From Verticillium longisporum (lineage: Eukaryota; Ascomycota; Sordariomycetes; Glomerellales; Plectosphaerellaceae), in assembly GCA_019188255.1 (NCBI GenBank), contig JAETXT010000008.1, forward strand, positions 2,604,001 to 2,668,000: a stretch of 64,000 nucleotides of DNA. Reading direction: 5' to 3'. Position numbers and translations under genes: made by a program. This document shows, piece by piece, positions 1-10,047 of this stretch. The stretch's first letter is position 1. Each line of letters starts with the position of its first letter. Below the pieces are notes generated by a model. It was given only the letters and a program-made list of their open reading frames with translations, was not told the DNA's origin and ran no database searches.

Positions 1-1881
1 CCGACGAGGCTCGATCCGCTGAGCTGTGTCGTCGTCCCGCCGCCGCCGCCACCGTCAGCGTCAAAGCTCGATCCGGCGCCCGTGCTGCGCAGCGTCCGCA
101 CCGATTGCGCCCGCGGCGTGACGGGTCTGCTGTGGCTGTTGCCCGTGCCCGTCGCGCTGGCGGCGCCGAGGCTGACGTTGCGCGCGTGGCCGGCGCCGAC
201 GGGGCGCAGGGCGGGCGGTTTCGATGCGGCCATGAGGCCGTTGCGCCCGTGGGGGATGCGCTGGGGTTTCTTGGCGGCCTGGACGGCGGCGGCGATGCGG
301 TCGAGCGAGCGGACGACGGGGTTCTGGTAGCGCCGCACGCTGAGGTACTCCATGCCCGTGCGCTCGAGCTGCTTCGCGACGCGGGGTCGCGCGACGTGCC
401 GCCGTCGTGGCCCGGGTGGGCGACGCCCCCGACCTGCGTCGCGCCCACCGTGTTGGGACCGCCGAGCGACATGCCCATGCCCATACCCATGCCCATGCTG
501 AGGCCCATTGTCGACATGCCGCCTGCGTGATGGTGCGCCGAGCTGTGGGTGCTGGTGGAGGAGGGCTCAATGACGGAGCTGGCGCGCTGTAGGTTGAGCT
601 TCTGCTGCACGCGGGACTGGGGGGCGTTGCGGCGCGCGTTGCGCGGGGCGAGGGCGCTCGTGTCGTCAACGTCGCTGTTGCCTGACGCCGGCGTGCGGTT
701 GGACGACGTCGTAGAGAGGGCGCGGTGCGGCGTGTCAGGGGCCGCGTCGGAGCGGCGGCTCGTGGGGCGGGACGGGTCAGGATGGTAGAAGGAGGAGTTG
801 CGCGTGTTGCTTGAGCTGGCGGCGCCGACGAAGCGCGACGTCAGCTCGTCACCGCCGGCGCTGCCTGCGGCGTTCACGCTGTTCGAGTCATCGTCGAGCG
901 TCGACTGGCGGCCGAACGAGTCGGGCGACCGGTTTCGCGAGACGGGCTCTGCTGTGTCATTGGTGATCTGTGGCGGCACGACGCCTTGGGGGGGCGTTCG
1001 TTGCAGAAGGCGTGAGGTGAGGTACTCCTTGTGCTGCAGTGTTTGCCGGTCCGGCGTCGACATGACGGGCGGTGAAGGGGGCGAGGGTGGGGAGGCCTTG
1101 TCTGCTGGTGTGTGAGGCCGCGATCCTGTGCCGGCCGAGGAGCCAGGCTTCGCGGACCCCTGACCACTGGCCATTGATCCGCGACGGGACAGGTACGGCG
1201 AGGCTGAGCCGCTCGCGTCGACCCATTCGTCCTCCTGGCCGTCACTGCCGAGGTCGAAATGCACCTGCGACTTGGTCGAGGCCTTGACCTACACCCAACA
1301 ATCACCCCCAAGCAAAAATCAGCGAACAAGAGAACCTGTCGCAAACCGACTTTGGATGACGACTATGCCCCCAAGCAAACCATCCATACGCGCGCCCTCT
1401 CGGCCCTCGCCGCAGAGGTGTTGCTCTTCAGGTTGGAGGAGGAGCTGTCGCGCGACAGCTTGGCTTCGGACTGGACTCGTCGGTGGCCTGGTTTGGTGGG
1501 TCGCTCTGTGCGATCGCGATCACGCTCTGGTTCTGGTTCTGGTTCTGGTTCTCGTTCTCGTTCGCGCTCTGGAGAGGGTGAGTGATGGCGGCGCTGGTTG
1601 TTGAGTTTGAAGGCGTGCGCCGTGTTCTGCTGCTTGTGTAGAGCCTTGGAGGAGGGGATTCGGGCGTGTAGCCTGCCACCGCCGACGACGTGCTTCTGGT
1701 GGTGGTGGTGGTGCTTGGGGCGGTGATGGTGTTCTCGTGTGGAGGATGTGCTGTCCCGGGTGTGGTCACTTGTCTGTGAATAGTCACTCGCATCTCGGTG
1801 TCGGAGGGATGGGCGTTTTGATTGGCTGGCGGAAGAAGCGTCCTGGCCATCGTCGCCATTTCTGTCGGCTTCGTGAGGCAT
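1..1881 (-). CDS. TCO89: TORC1 subunit TCO89-domain protein, partial (3' end off the window), one frame break
   Basis: Two exons are visible: 1881..1390 and 1288..<1, with a 101-nt intron (GTATGG..TAG, phase 0). The start is ATG 1881; about 593 residues are seen. Exon 1 is Ser/His/Arg-rich, with the block GGGRLHARIPSSKALHKQQ and then HRRVQSEAKLSRDSSSSNLK. Exon 2 opens with VHFDLGSDGQEDEWVDASG. Later comes QQKLNLQRASSVIEPSS, and near residue 470 KQLERTGMEYLSVRRYQNP. From memory these blocks match fungal proteins carrying the TCO89 domain of the TOR complex 1, which signals nutrient status at the vacuole; no search was run. The frame changes at the C4 run at 383-386: upstream reads ..GGTSRDP, downstream RVAKQLERTG. 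One extra C would join them. The protein is low-complexity throughout, so the family call rests on short blocks. Divergent from SPF30. Confidence 0.6.
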
Positions 1882-2802
1882 GGCTGGCTGGCTGGCTGGC
1901 TGGCTGGCTGTGGCCGGCCGGCTGGCTGCTGCAGTCTGTGTGGGCGTCTCTCGTCTTTGGTGAGCAAGAGCCTGAGCCCTCTGCCTAGCCTACCTTAGGT
2001 AGGGGGGGGGGTGCGGCCTGAATCGGATCCAGGGGTGTTGTGTTGCAGCCAGTCGCAGCGAGCGTCGGTGTGCAGGCCTGCAGAAGGTAAGATTTGGTGT
2101 AACCGAGGGGCGTTCTCAATGAGTCGGTCAGAAGGCGCGGTTCAATGGCGGGGGGTTAGGAGACGAAGGAGGGATGAAAAGATGGAGGAGGTATTCAGAA
2201 CGGTCACAGCACGAGAGATTGAGAATGGAATGGAGGTTTGGGTTTAGTTTAGTTCGGCCAGGTGCTCTGGGGTTCCTCCTTCCTCCCTCCACTCGGGTCC
2301 TACCTGCCTGGGCTTGGGCTCGTTGCTGAGGCCCCATCGTGCCGAATGCCAATTTACAATCCAGCGCCGGTGGAGTGCCGGTGCCGTGCTGGTGCCTTCC
2401 CAGAGCCGCCCGCAGCCGACATCTACAGGCCTGGCACGCTGTCTGGAGTACTCGCTACCTACCTAGGCAAGACTAGGTAAGCAAGGCAAGGCACCTAAGG
2501 TAAGGTAGGTGGTAGGTACCATGTACCTTACCTACAGCAGTGCTGATTAGCTATACTCCGATTGGTCCACGGCCATCCTTGGCTTATCGGCACGTGATGA
2601 CCCCCCAGTGACGCAAGTGGAAGGCCCTGTGGCCAATGGATCGCCCAAGCCTTGAACTCTGGCGGCATCAAACATTCTAGCCGATTGCCATCACCAGCCA
2701 GCCAAGGCATCTACCGACAGCCTTACCATCCAGAACGCCGTATACTCAACATCCTTTGACCGGCCCTGTTTCACCCGCCATAGACACCCGAACATAGCCA
2801 TC
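1882..2802. promoter_or_regulatory. Divergent promoter between TCO89-like gene and SPF30
   Basis: No gene is seen in this 921-bp gap. It holds a GGCT tandem run (about 1880-1925) and two clusters of a TACCTA/TAGGTA palindromic motif (1989-2001 and 2456-2535). The same motif recurs in other promoters of this window. A function for the motif is inferred from recurrence only. Confidence 0.5.
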
Positions 2803-3871
2803 ATGGCGAGCCAGATTGCTGCCTACGAGGAGGACCGAAAGGCCTACCAGGAGCAGGTCCGCATCTCCCGTCCATGAACAAGCCCTGATCGCGAGCTAAT
2901 GAATCTTCCCCACGCAGCTCAATGTTGTCGTGGCGGGCCTCAGCGACGATCCCGACAATGCGGAGCTGAAGAATCTTCAGGCGGAGTTGCAAGAAATGAT
3001 CTCCCTGATTGACGAGTCCCTTGCTGAACTCAAGCCCAAGCAGGCACCCCAGCCAGCTGCGCCCGTGAAAGCACCCACGCCCACGCCGCCCGAGCCGGAG
3101 AAGTGGTCGCGCGAGAACCACCCGGCCTTCAAGAAGACGACGACGACTGCCGCCGCCGCCGCCGCCGCTGCGCCGCCAGCCGAAGACGAGGCAGCCGCGG
3201 CCCAGGCCACGTACAATGTCAACGACACGGTCCTCGCCAAATGGGTCACGGGCGACAAGGGCTTCTACCCGGCCCGCATCACGTCCATCACGGGCTCGTC
3301 GACGGCGCGCGTCTACATTGTCAAGTTCAAGAGCTACGACACGACCGAGACGCTGCGCGCCAAGGACATCCGCCCCGTCTCCAACAAGCGCAAGGCTGAC
3401 GGCACACCAGCAGCAGCAGCAGCAGCAGCGGCCGCCGCCACAGCCTCCCCCGCGGCGTCGTCCTTCGCGGCCGCGGGGTCCTCGGCCAGCCACAACGGCA
3501 TCGTGACGTCGGCGTCGGCGAGCATCTACCCGGAGCAGCAGGCGCGGCTCGACGCCGAGAAGCTGGGCGGTGACGCCGTGGCGAAGCCGCCCAAGGCGAA
3601 GAAGATCAAGGCCAACAAGGAGCTGGAGAAGGGCAAGAGCAAGTGGCAGGAGTTCAGCAGCAAGTCCAAGTTTGGCAAGACGCAGAAGAAGGACAGCATG
3701 TTCCGCACGCCGGAAGGCGTCCACGGCAGAGGTATGTCCTTGGGTTTGACTGAGGTGACCAAAGATGCAGTGCTGACAGGAAAAGTGGGCTTCACCGGCT
3801 CTGGCCAAGCGATGCGCAAGGATCCCACGCGCAGTCGGCACGTGTACCAGCAAAACGAGGAAGTCGAGTAG
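2803..3871 (+). CDS. SPF30: Survival-motor-neuron-related splicing factor SPF30 (Tudor domain)
   Basis: Exons are 2803..2856, 2918..3731 and 3780..3871, giving 319 aa. The first intron is GTCCGC..CAG (61 nt); the second is GTATGT..CAG (48 nt). The N-terminus (MASQIAAYEEDRKAYQEQ joined to LNVVVAGLSDD) is a short coiled coil like that of SPF30/SMNDC1. The Tudor domain follows at about residues 97-152 (YNVNDTVLAKWVTGDKGFYP .. VYIVKFKSYDTTETL); Tudor domains of this family bind symmetrically dimethylated arginine on Sm proteins during spliceosome assembly. The C-terminal block GVHGRGKVGFTGSGQAMRKD is typical of the family and fixes the last splice. The fungal protein is longer than the human one because of Ala-rich linkers, one encoded by a CAG-type repeat at 3409-3431. 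Intron 2 is a multiple of three and has no stop, so its retention would add 16 residues in frame. Confidence 0.88.
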
Positions 3872-4305
3872 CGGCCCTTTGCGCAAGGGGTCCAGAGCGG
3901 TTGCATATTCCATGGCGTCTGGCTTTTTGTTCCTTTTTTTCATTTTTTTTCTTCTGAAATGGCGGCGTTCAGAGGGCTGATGGTTGCATTCCTTACCGGT
4001 AAATCGCCTCTCTCATTCTATGCGGAGGCTAATTTATGCGTGCTGTGCGGCCAGATCAGGCTTGGCTCAGGGGGCCGCCTGCGTAGATTGCAGGTAGGCG
4101 GGATACGCAGACGGCAGACGGCACGGCAGATGGAAGCTCTGTCCTGTAAATCGTTCGAACAGGGGATACCATGATTCATTACACTTTGTCTATGCACTTG
4201 TCCGCCCTTTTCGCAGTTGATGCATGGTGATACATGGTGATACATGGTGATACATGGTGATACATGGGATTATACAGGCTTGGCCTAGGTGTGTCACCCA
4301 GAGTG
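3872..4305. repeat. Intergenic tail-to-tail gap with a 10-bp tandem repeat
   Basis: This gap between the converging SPF30 and IND1 genes has no gene. At 4221-4270 a 10-bp unit TACATGGTGA occurs five times in perfect register (first and last copies diverged), about 35 bp beyond the IND1 stop, so it probably lies in the IND1 3' untranslated or terminator region. Confidence 0.7.
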
Positions 4306-5296
4306 TCACCTCGACATGTTGAGCTTCGCAGCAACATCCTCGGCCAATTTCACAAAGACACGGGCGCGCTCGCTCGTGGGCTCGGCCACGACGGTCGGCT
4401 TGCCCCTGTCGGCGTCGTCGCCAATGGCCGGGTGCAGCGGCACGTCGGCGAGGAACTCGATGGCGTGGTCGCGGCACATGGCCTCGACGCGGTGGTTGGT
4501 GCCGAAGACGTTGGTGCGGCCGGCGCAGTGCGGACAGGTAAAGAGCGACATGTTCTGGACGAGGCCGAGCATGTCGACGCCGAGCTTCTTGAACATGTTG
4601 ACGCCCTTGACGGCGTCCTTGACGGCGAGGGCGTGGGGCGTCGTGACGATGAGGGCGCCGTCGAGCTGGACCTGCTGGGTGATGGTCAGCTGGGTGTCGC
4701 CGGTGCCGGGCGGCAGGTCGAGGACGAGGACGTCGAGGCGGCCCCAGTCGACGTCGTGCAGGAGCTGCTGGACCGACTTCATGACCATGGGCCCGCGCCA
4801 CACGACGGGCGCCGCCTCGTCGACGAGGTAGCCCATGGACATGGTCTTGACGCCGTAGTTGGTCAGCGGCACGAGCTGGTTGTGGGGCGAGAGGCGCGGC
4901 TCGCCCGACAGGTTGAAGAGGGTGGGCACCGAGGGCCCGAAGATGTCGACGTCGAGGATGCCCGACCGGTAGCCGAGGCGGGCCAGGGCGAGCGCGAGGT
5001 TCGCGGCCACCGTCGACTTGCCGACGCCGCCCTTGGCCGAGGACACGGCTATGACCTTGGCCACATTGCGGATCGGGCGGCGCTCGGGGCGTTTGGGCCA
5101 GTGAGGCGGCGTGCCGCTGCGGGGGAGGCCCTGGGGGAGGCCCTGGGGGAGGGGGGTTGTCAGCTGTGGTGGAGGGGCAGGCGAGTGGAGGGGCAGGCGA
5201 GTGGAGGGGCAGGCGAGTGCAGGGTCTCACCAAGGGGTTTTCATGGCCGAGGAGGCGGGCAGAAGGCTGCAAGAGCCGTGGCGGGGTTGGTCTCAT
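4306..5296 (-). CDS. IND1: Mitochondrial Fe-S assembly P-loop NTPase IND1 (NUBPL type)
   Basis: Exons are 5296..5231 and 5130..4306, 296 aa. The start ATG 5296 gives a basic, Ser/Pro-rich presequence (MRPTPPRLLQPSARLLGHEN) consistent with mitochondrial import. The exon junction makes HENPL-GLPRSGTPPHWP, a conserved family block. The Mrp/NBP35-type ATPase core has the deviant Walker A motif AKGGVGKST, the DIFGPSVP block, Walker B VLDLPPGTGD and the metal-binding pair CPHC. IND1 delivers Fe-S clusters to respiratory complex I in the matrix. The intron (5131-5230) holds three copies of a 16-bp unit (about 5168-5217). A second in-frame acceptor lies 12 nt upstream, so splicing could add four residues (GLPQ). 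High confidence in family and frame; moderate in the choice of acceptor. Confidence 0.9.
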
Positions 5297-6267
5297 GGTT
5301 TGTGAGCATGTGTAGCTGGTGTGGGGTTCGAGGATCTGGAAGGGTAGATGAAGAGTAAACGTGTGTCGATAGGCGAGGAAAGATGAATGGCACTACTAAT
5401 TTGATTCTGATGATGATGATGATGATGATGAAGAAGATGCTGCTTGAAGCTCTGACGAAGTGACGAGTGACAAAGTGACACTCGAAGCTCGAAATGCTAG
5501 GGACCCCACCTCGCCCTGCCCCACCCTCTTGATTGGCTGTCGCGTCGCCGTCAACTGTCAACCATCGACGCGCTCTCATGCCAGGAACAGGGAAAGGGAA
5601 CAGGAACCTCTGGACAGCATCGCAAGCACTTCTAGACCTTCCATCCCCCAACGGCATGACGGTCTGTTTTTCTTTTTCGCTCACGATACTCACGACACCC
5701 ACTGCTTTGCACGCCCTCATTTACGTTGCTTCAGCGCATGCTTGCCGTCGTCTTCTGGCGCGAGGTTCCACATTTTGACGACGGGCGACACCGCCTAGCT
5801 ACGACGTTGCATGACTGCGCTTCATCGGAATAGTCCCCAGTCCCCATCGACGGTGCGGTGAGTGTGCATGCCTTTTCCCTTCTCATTCCATGTCTTGGAG
5901 GCGGGCTGTAGTCTGAGGGTGGACTGGACTGCACAGCTTGACGGCCAATATCACGTCGCTTGCGAATGAGAAACCCAGGACCCCATGAAGCTGTTCACAT
6001 CTTGTCCTGTTGCTGCATTCTTCATCGCCTACCTTCCTACCTTTCAGACATGTCGTTTTCATATGACATGAAGCATGACAAGCCCATGGCAAGCCCATGA
6101 CAAGCCCATGACAAGCCCATGACAAGCCCATGACAAGCCACTGACAAGCCACTGACATGCCTCCAGCTCAAGTCTCATCTTGATCCCGGCTTCATCCCAA
6201 CCCTCGCGCCGGACTCCTCCAGCGAGGCACCAGTCTTGGCCTTATCTACCCCCCACACTTCATCACC
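5297..6267. promoter_or_regulatory. Intergenic region with GAT microsatellite and 11-bp promoter repeat
   Basis: This 971-bp divergent gap between IND1 and the centrin-like gene shows no supported gene. It contains a GAT microsatellite (about 5407-5431) and, at about 6076-6155, seven or more copies of an 11-bp unit close to GACAAGCCCAT. The repeat ends about 110 bp before the centrin-like start codon, placing it in that promoter or leader. Confidence 0.55.
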
Positions 6268-6843
6268 ATGCCTCCCTCGGCAGTCAACTTCGACATCCAC
6301 CAGGGCCGCCAGGACTTCCAGCGCCTCGACCCAGACTGGCGCGCCAACATCCACGAGTCGTTCAACCTTATCGACACGCAAGACACAGGCTCCCTCTCCG
6401 CCCGCGAGTGGCCCATCGCCCTCAACGCCCTCGGCCTCCAGCTGCCACGCTCCGAGACGTACACGCTCCTCTGCGCCCACGGCTCGCCGCCCCAAGACTT
6501 TGACCCCCACGCGTCGGCCTCGGGCGGCGGCGGCGGCAACGCCTGTCCGCCGGTGCGGCTGCGCATCACGAGAGACACCTTTGAGGCCATTGCCGCCTGG
6601 CTCATCACGAGGCGGGACCCGGACGAGGAGGCCGAGGCGGCGTGGCGGCTCTTTGACCCGCGCGACACGGGCCGCATCACGGTCGAGTCGCTGAGGACGG
6701 TCTGCGCCGAGGTCAACAATATGATGACGGACCAGGATCTGCGCAAGATGATTGACACGCTCGACATTAGCGGCAAGGGGTGGGTGTCCAAGGACGAGTT
6801 TATGGAGATGGCGCGGGGGGCCACCAAGGACCGCTCGCACTAG
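6268..6843 (+). CDS. Centrin/CDC31-like EF-hand protein
   Basis: Single exon, 191 aa, ATG 6268 in the context CATCACCATG. The layout is two pairs of EF-hands in the centrin manner: a first hand near residues 30-55 (FNLIDTQDTGSLSAREWPIA, then LNALGLQL), a Gly-rich linker at about 85-92, a third hand near 129-152 (AWRLFDPRDTGRITVESLRT) and a fourth near 164-182 (IDTLDISGKGWVSKDEFMEM). Centrins act in spindle-pole body duplication and nuclear pore mRNA export. The calcium loops are degenerate: several ligand positions carry Thr, Gly, Arg or Trp instead of Asp/Asn, so calcium binding is doubtful. It could be a diverged CDC31 or another calmodulin-superfamily light chain; I do not assign a symbol. 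It converges on the SDR gene. Confidence 0.7.
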   Translation: MPPSAVNFDIHQGRQDFQRLDPDWRANIHESFNLIDTQDTGSLSAREWPIALNALGLQLPRSETYTLLCAHGSPPQDFDPHASASGGGGGNACPPVRLRITRDTFEAIAAWLITRRDPDEEAEAAWRLFDPRDTGRITVESLRTVCAEVNNMMTDQDLRKMIDTLDISGKGWVSKDEFMEMARGATKDRSH

Positions 6844-6980
6844 GGCATTCTGCAAATTTGCCAAATCTATGGATTCTTTTTTCAGTCTGCCACTACTTTT
6901 GTTCCCGCTACTCAGTTGTTGCTGTGCGGCCCCTGCTCGTTTCTTTCGCTGTGCCATGCTTACTTGTTCCCTCGATCAAA

Positions 6981-8025
6981 CTACGCGCACCATGTGGATG
7001 GAAAGTTTTCGAGCCGGCCGCCGTCAATCTTGATGACGGCACCGTTGCAGTAGGCGCCGGCGCGCGATGCCAGGAACAGCAGCACGCCGGCCATGTCCTG
7101 CTCGTCGCCCATGCGCTGCATGGGGATCATGGCCTTGGGCATGTCCTGGCCGTCGCCGGTGTACAGCTTGACGATGGGCGCGGCCATTTCGCTGGGGAAC
7201 ACTGTCTCGACGTGAGCAACACTAGACGTGGACGGGCGGAGCAACGAGGAGACGAGCAACTCACACCCCGGCGCGATGCAGTTGGCGCGGATGTCCCACC
7301 GCGGCAGCACGCCGGCGAGATGCTTCGCCAGCAGCGTCACGGCGGCCTTGGACTGGCCGTAGGCCCAGCCGCCGGTGGCCGTCTTGTTGAAGGCGCCGAT
7401 GGAGCTCGTGACGATGACCTGCGACGACGGCGGCGCGCCGCCCTCCCTCTTTTTCATCTCGCTCCTCTTGTTGCCGGCGTCCAGCAGCGCCAGGAAGGCC
7501 ATGGTCGTGTACCACACGGCCGAGACGTTGACGTCAAAGGTCCGCGTGTAGGCGTCCTGCGCGTGGTCGAGGTGCTGCGCCGCCCACGCGGCGGCCGTCA
7601 TGCCCTCGGTCGGCGCCTTGACCTGAGGCCCGCCGACGCCGGCGTTGCAGAGGAGCAGGTCGACGTGGCCCGTCTCGCGCGCGACCGTCGCCGCCGCCGC
7701 CGCGAGGCTCGACGTTGCGCTGACGTCGCAGACGAGCGCGTGCACGTTGGGGCCGATGGCGGCGGCGGCTTCGCGGAGCACGGCCTCGCGGCGGCCGAGG
7801 ATGTACACCTTGGCGGCGCCGTTTGTGGCGAGGGCCGTTGTCAGCATGCGGCCGATGCCTGGGGCCGTCTCCTTCAGTTTGTGTGCGTCAGAGGTCAGAC
7901 GAGGGGGGGTGCGAACCTGAGCCGCCGCCTGTGACGACGGCGACGAGACCGGGGACGGAGAACAGGGTGCCTGCTTGGATGGAGGGGGGTTGGCCCGCGG
8001 GCGTCTGGGATGCATCGTCAGCCAT
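6981..8025 (-). CDS. Short-chain dehydrogenase/reductase (SDR)
   Basis: Exons are 8025..7917, 7858..7265 and 7201..6981, 307 aa. Intron 1 (58 nt) splits the nucleotide-binding loop and rejoins it as TGGGSGIG. Intron 2 (63 nt, GTGAGTTGC..CAG) restores NCIAPGLFPSEMAAP, a typical SDR stretch after the active site. Other landmarks are the LLLCNAG motif, a catalytic Ser in IVTSSIGAFN, and YGQSK (Tyr..Lys). The C-terminal GAVIKIDGGRL is the usual end of the Rossmann core. The substrate cannot be read from sequence; NAD(P)H use is expected from the fold. The start was set at MADDASQT because of its CAAAAATGG context; an in-frame ATG at 8052 would add nine residues. Divergent from BUD22, 450 bp apart. 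Confidence 0.85.
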
Positions 8026-8475
8026 TTTTGTTTCTCTAGGTGCTTCTTCCATGCTTCTCAGGCGATTGTAAAGCACTCGAAGAAGGATATGACACGAAAC
8101 AACGGGTCAAGTAAGACGCCAAGTACAGTCAGTTCACTTACACGATGCTCTCTGCTCGTCGCTTGTTCCCCACGCCGAGTCCGTGGCGGGGTTCGACCCC
8201 TCTATTCGTGCAGCGTCGAGGCGACGTCACACCCGATGGCCATGATGCACCAATCATGGCTCGAAAAAGGGCGAAATAAACAAATCATCCAATCAGCGCA
8301 CGAAGAAATCCATCTTCCCCTGCTCCTTCCGCGGGATTCCCCTGCTCCTTCCGCGGGACTCTTCCGCGATGTGCCTCGAACCACATTTTTTTTCGAGACG
8401 CGAGACGCTTCGAGTTCACGATCCATCTTCCACTCGCGGCTCACCCACAACACACAACACACAACAGCCGCAGCC
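8026..8475. promoter_or_regulatory. Divergent promoter between SDR and BUD22
   Basis: A 450-bp gap with no gene. A short direct repeat of CCCCTGCTCCTTCCGCGGGA lies near 8317-8358, and CACAACA repeats precede the BUD22 start. A tRNA-like GGTTCGA core near 8190 was considered and rejected. Confidence 0.5.
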
Positions 8476-10047
8476 ATGCCGAAACGAAAGCGCTCCGTCG
8501 ACGAGGAGCTCGACGAGAAGCTCACCGAGCTCAAGCAGGAACTTTTCCGTGCCCTCAAGGCGGCAAAGGGCCTCGAGCGCCAGCGTCTGAGCAAGCGCAT
8601 CCACGAGGCAAAGTCGTCCCCCGACAAGGTCGAGAGGCTCAACCGCGAGGTCACAGCGCTCAAGGTTCGTGGAAGCATGACTTTCTTTTTTTTTTTTTTT
8701 TTTTTGGGGGGTTTCTGGACTAATGCGCGACAGACGATTGACCTCCAGCAAACGGCCCACGCCCACCTCGCCTCCTCCCTGACCAAGATCAAGGCCGTGG
8801 CCGAACACCCCGCCCTGCCCGACGACTACAAGGAAGGACCCCCGAAGAAGGCGCTGTCGGAGCAGGACAGGCTTGCGCTGCACAACGTGACGAGCGGGCT
8901 GTACAGCCGGCCGGCCGTGCGCGAGGTGGCCGACAAGGCGATCCGGGTCATCTGCATGACGCTCGACGTGCCGATACCCGAGAAGAAGGCCCGCGGGAAC
9001 AAGGGCGACTCGAACACGAACACGAAAGCGGACGCGAAATCGGAAGACGGGGCGCACACCAAGACGAAGAGCGCTGCTGGTCGTGACCCCCCCGCGAAGA
9101 AGAGGCGCGTGGCCGATGATGCCGCCGACGATGCGGCCTCGGCCAGCGACAGCTTCCACGGCTTCAGCGACCGTGACGACGACGGCCGGAACGCTGGCGA
9201 CCTTGGCGAGGACGACGAAGAGGCGGCTCTTTCCAAGATGGCGGACATGCTGGGAAGCTCGGACGACGAAGAGGAGCATGTCGAGGCGATGCGCGCCAAG
9301 TACAGCGCTCTGCTGGGACAGCAGCCAGACACGGAAGACGCCGACGACGAGAGCGACGACGTGGATGATCTCGATGACCTCGAGGAGATGGACCAAGACG
9401 AAGACGAGCCTGACGAAGCCGAGTCGGAGTCGGAGTCGGAGGAGCAGGAGCAGGAGCAGGACGACCAGCAGGGCATGAACAGCGAGCGCCGCAGGATGCT
9501 CGAGGCCGACGCCGCCCCTCCGCCGGCGGCGCCCGCGCGCCAGCCGAAGGAGCCCAAACCCGTCAAGGCCGGCGCCACCACCTTCCTGCCGTCTCTCATG
9601 GGCGGCTACTTCTCCGGCTCCGAGTCGGCGTCGGACGTCGACGTGGCGCCGCCCAAGAAGCGCCTCGGACAGCGGCAGCGCCAGGCCATTGCCGAGCGCA
9701 AACACGGCGAGATGGCGAACCACGTGCGGAACGAGAAGAAGAAGAAGCAGCAGGGCGGCCGCGACGACGGCTGGGACATGAAGAGGGGTGCCGTCGACAG
9801 CGCCGAGGGCAAGGGGCGGAAACCCTGGATGAAGGAGGGCGCCGGGGAGAAGGAGGGCGCCAAGGGCGCCAAGGGCACCAAGGGCGGCCACGCGCCCAGG
9901 CCCGTCATGAACCGCAAGGAGAGGAGGAGACTGAAGATGCTCAGCAAGGATGACCAGGGCGAGCTGCACCCGAGCTGGCAGGCGCGGAAGAGGGAGAAGG
10001 AGGCGCTGCAGAGCGCGGCGTTCCAGGGCACCAAGATTACGTTTTAG
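8476..10047 (+). CDS. BUD22: BUD22-type ribosome biogenesis factor
   Basis: Exons are 8476..8664 and 8734..10047, 500 aa. It starts MPKRKRSVDEELDEKL, with a basic/coiled helix through residue 63, then a conserved helical block (SGLYSRPAVREVADKAIRVI). Long acidic, low-complexity stretches (about residues 190-310) are followed by basic ones. The C-terminus RKERRRLK..LHPSWQARKREKE.. FQGTKITF is the BUD22/SRFBP1 signature. In yeast Bud22 is a nucleolar factor for 18S rRNA and 40S assembly. The 69-nt intron carries a run of about 22 T before the CTAAT branch site and is a multiple of three without stops, so unspliced mRNA stays open (adding a poly-Phe stretch). Introns read as coding here would be an easy annotation mistake. 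Confidence 0.85.
   Translation: MPKRKRSVDEELDEKLTELKQELFRALKAAKGLERQRLSKRIHEAKSSPDKVERLNREVTALKVRGSMTFFFFFFFLGGFWTNARQTIDLQQTAHAHLASSLTKIKAVAEHPALPDDYKEGPPKKALSEQDRLALHNVTSGLYSRPAVREVADKAIRVICMTLDVPIPEKKARGNKGDSNTNTKADAKSEDGAHTKTKSAAGRDPPAKKRRVADDAADDAASASDSFHGFSDRDDDGRNAGDLGEDDEEAALSKMADMLGSSDDEEEHVEAMRAKYSALLGQQPDTEDADDESDDVDDLDDLEEMDQDEDEPDEAESESESEEQEQEQDDQQGMNSERRRMLEADAAPPPAAPARQPKEPKPVKAGATTFLPSLMGGYFSGSESASDVDVAPPKKRLGQRQRQAIAERKHGEMANHVRNEKKKKQQGGRDDGWDMKRGAVDSAEGKGRKPWMKEGAGEKEGAKGAKGTKGGHAPRPVMNRKERRRLKMLSKDDQGELHPSWQARKREKEALQSAAFQGTKITF

Noticed and set aside
4264..5358. 364-codon + strand frame over IND1
   Set aside because: Antisense shadow caused by high GC; the minus-strand frame carries the P-loop and CPHC motifs.
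8180..8215. tRNA-like GGGGTTCGACCCC core
   Set aside because: The stem closes with a 5-base loop instead of the 7-base T loop, and no matching D arm, anticodon arm or acceptor stem was found.
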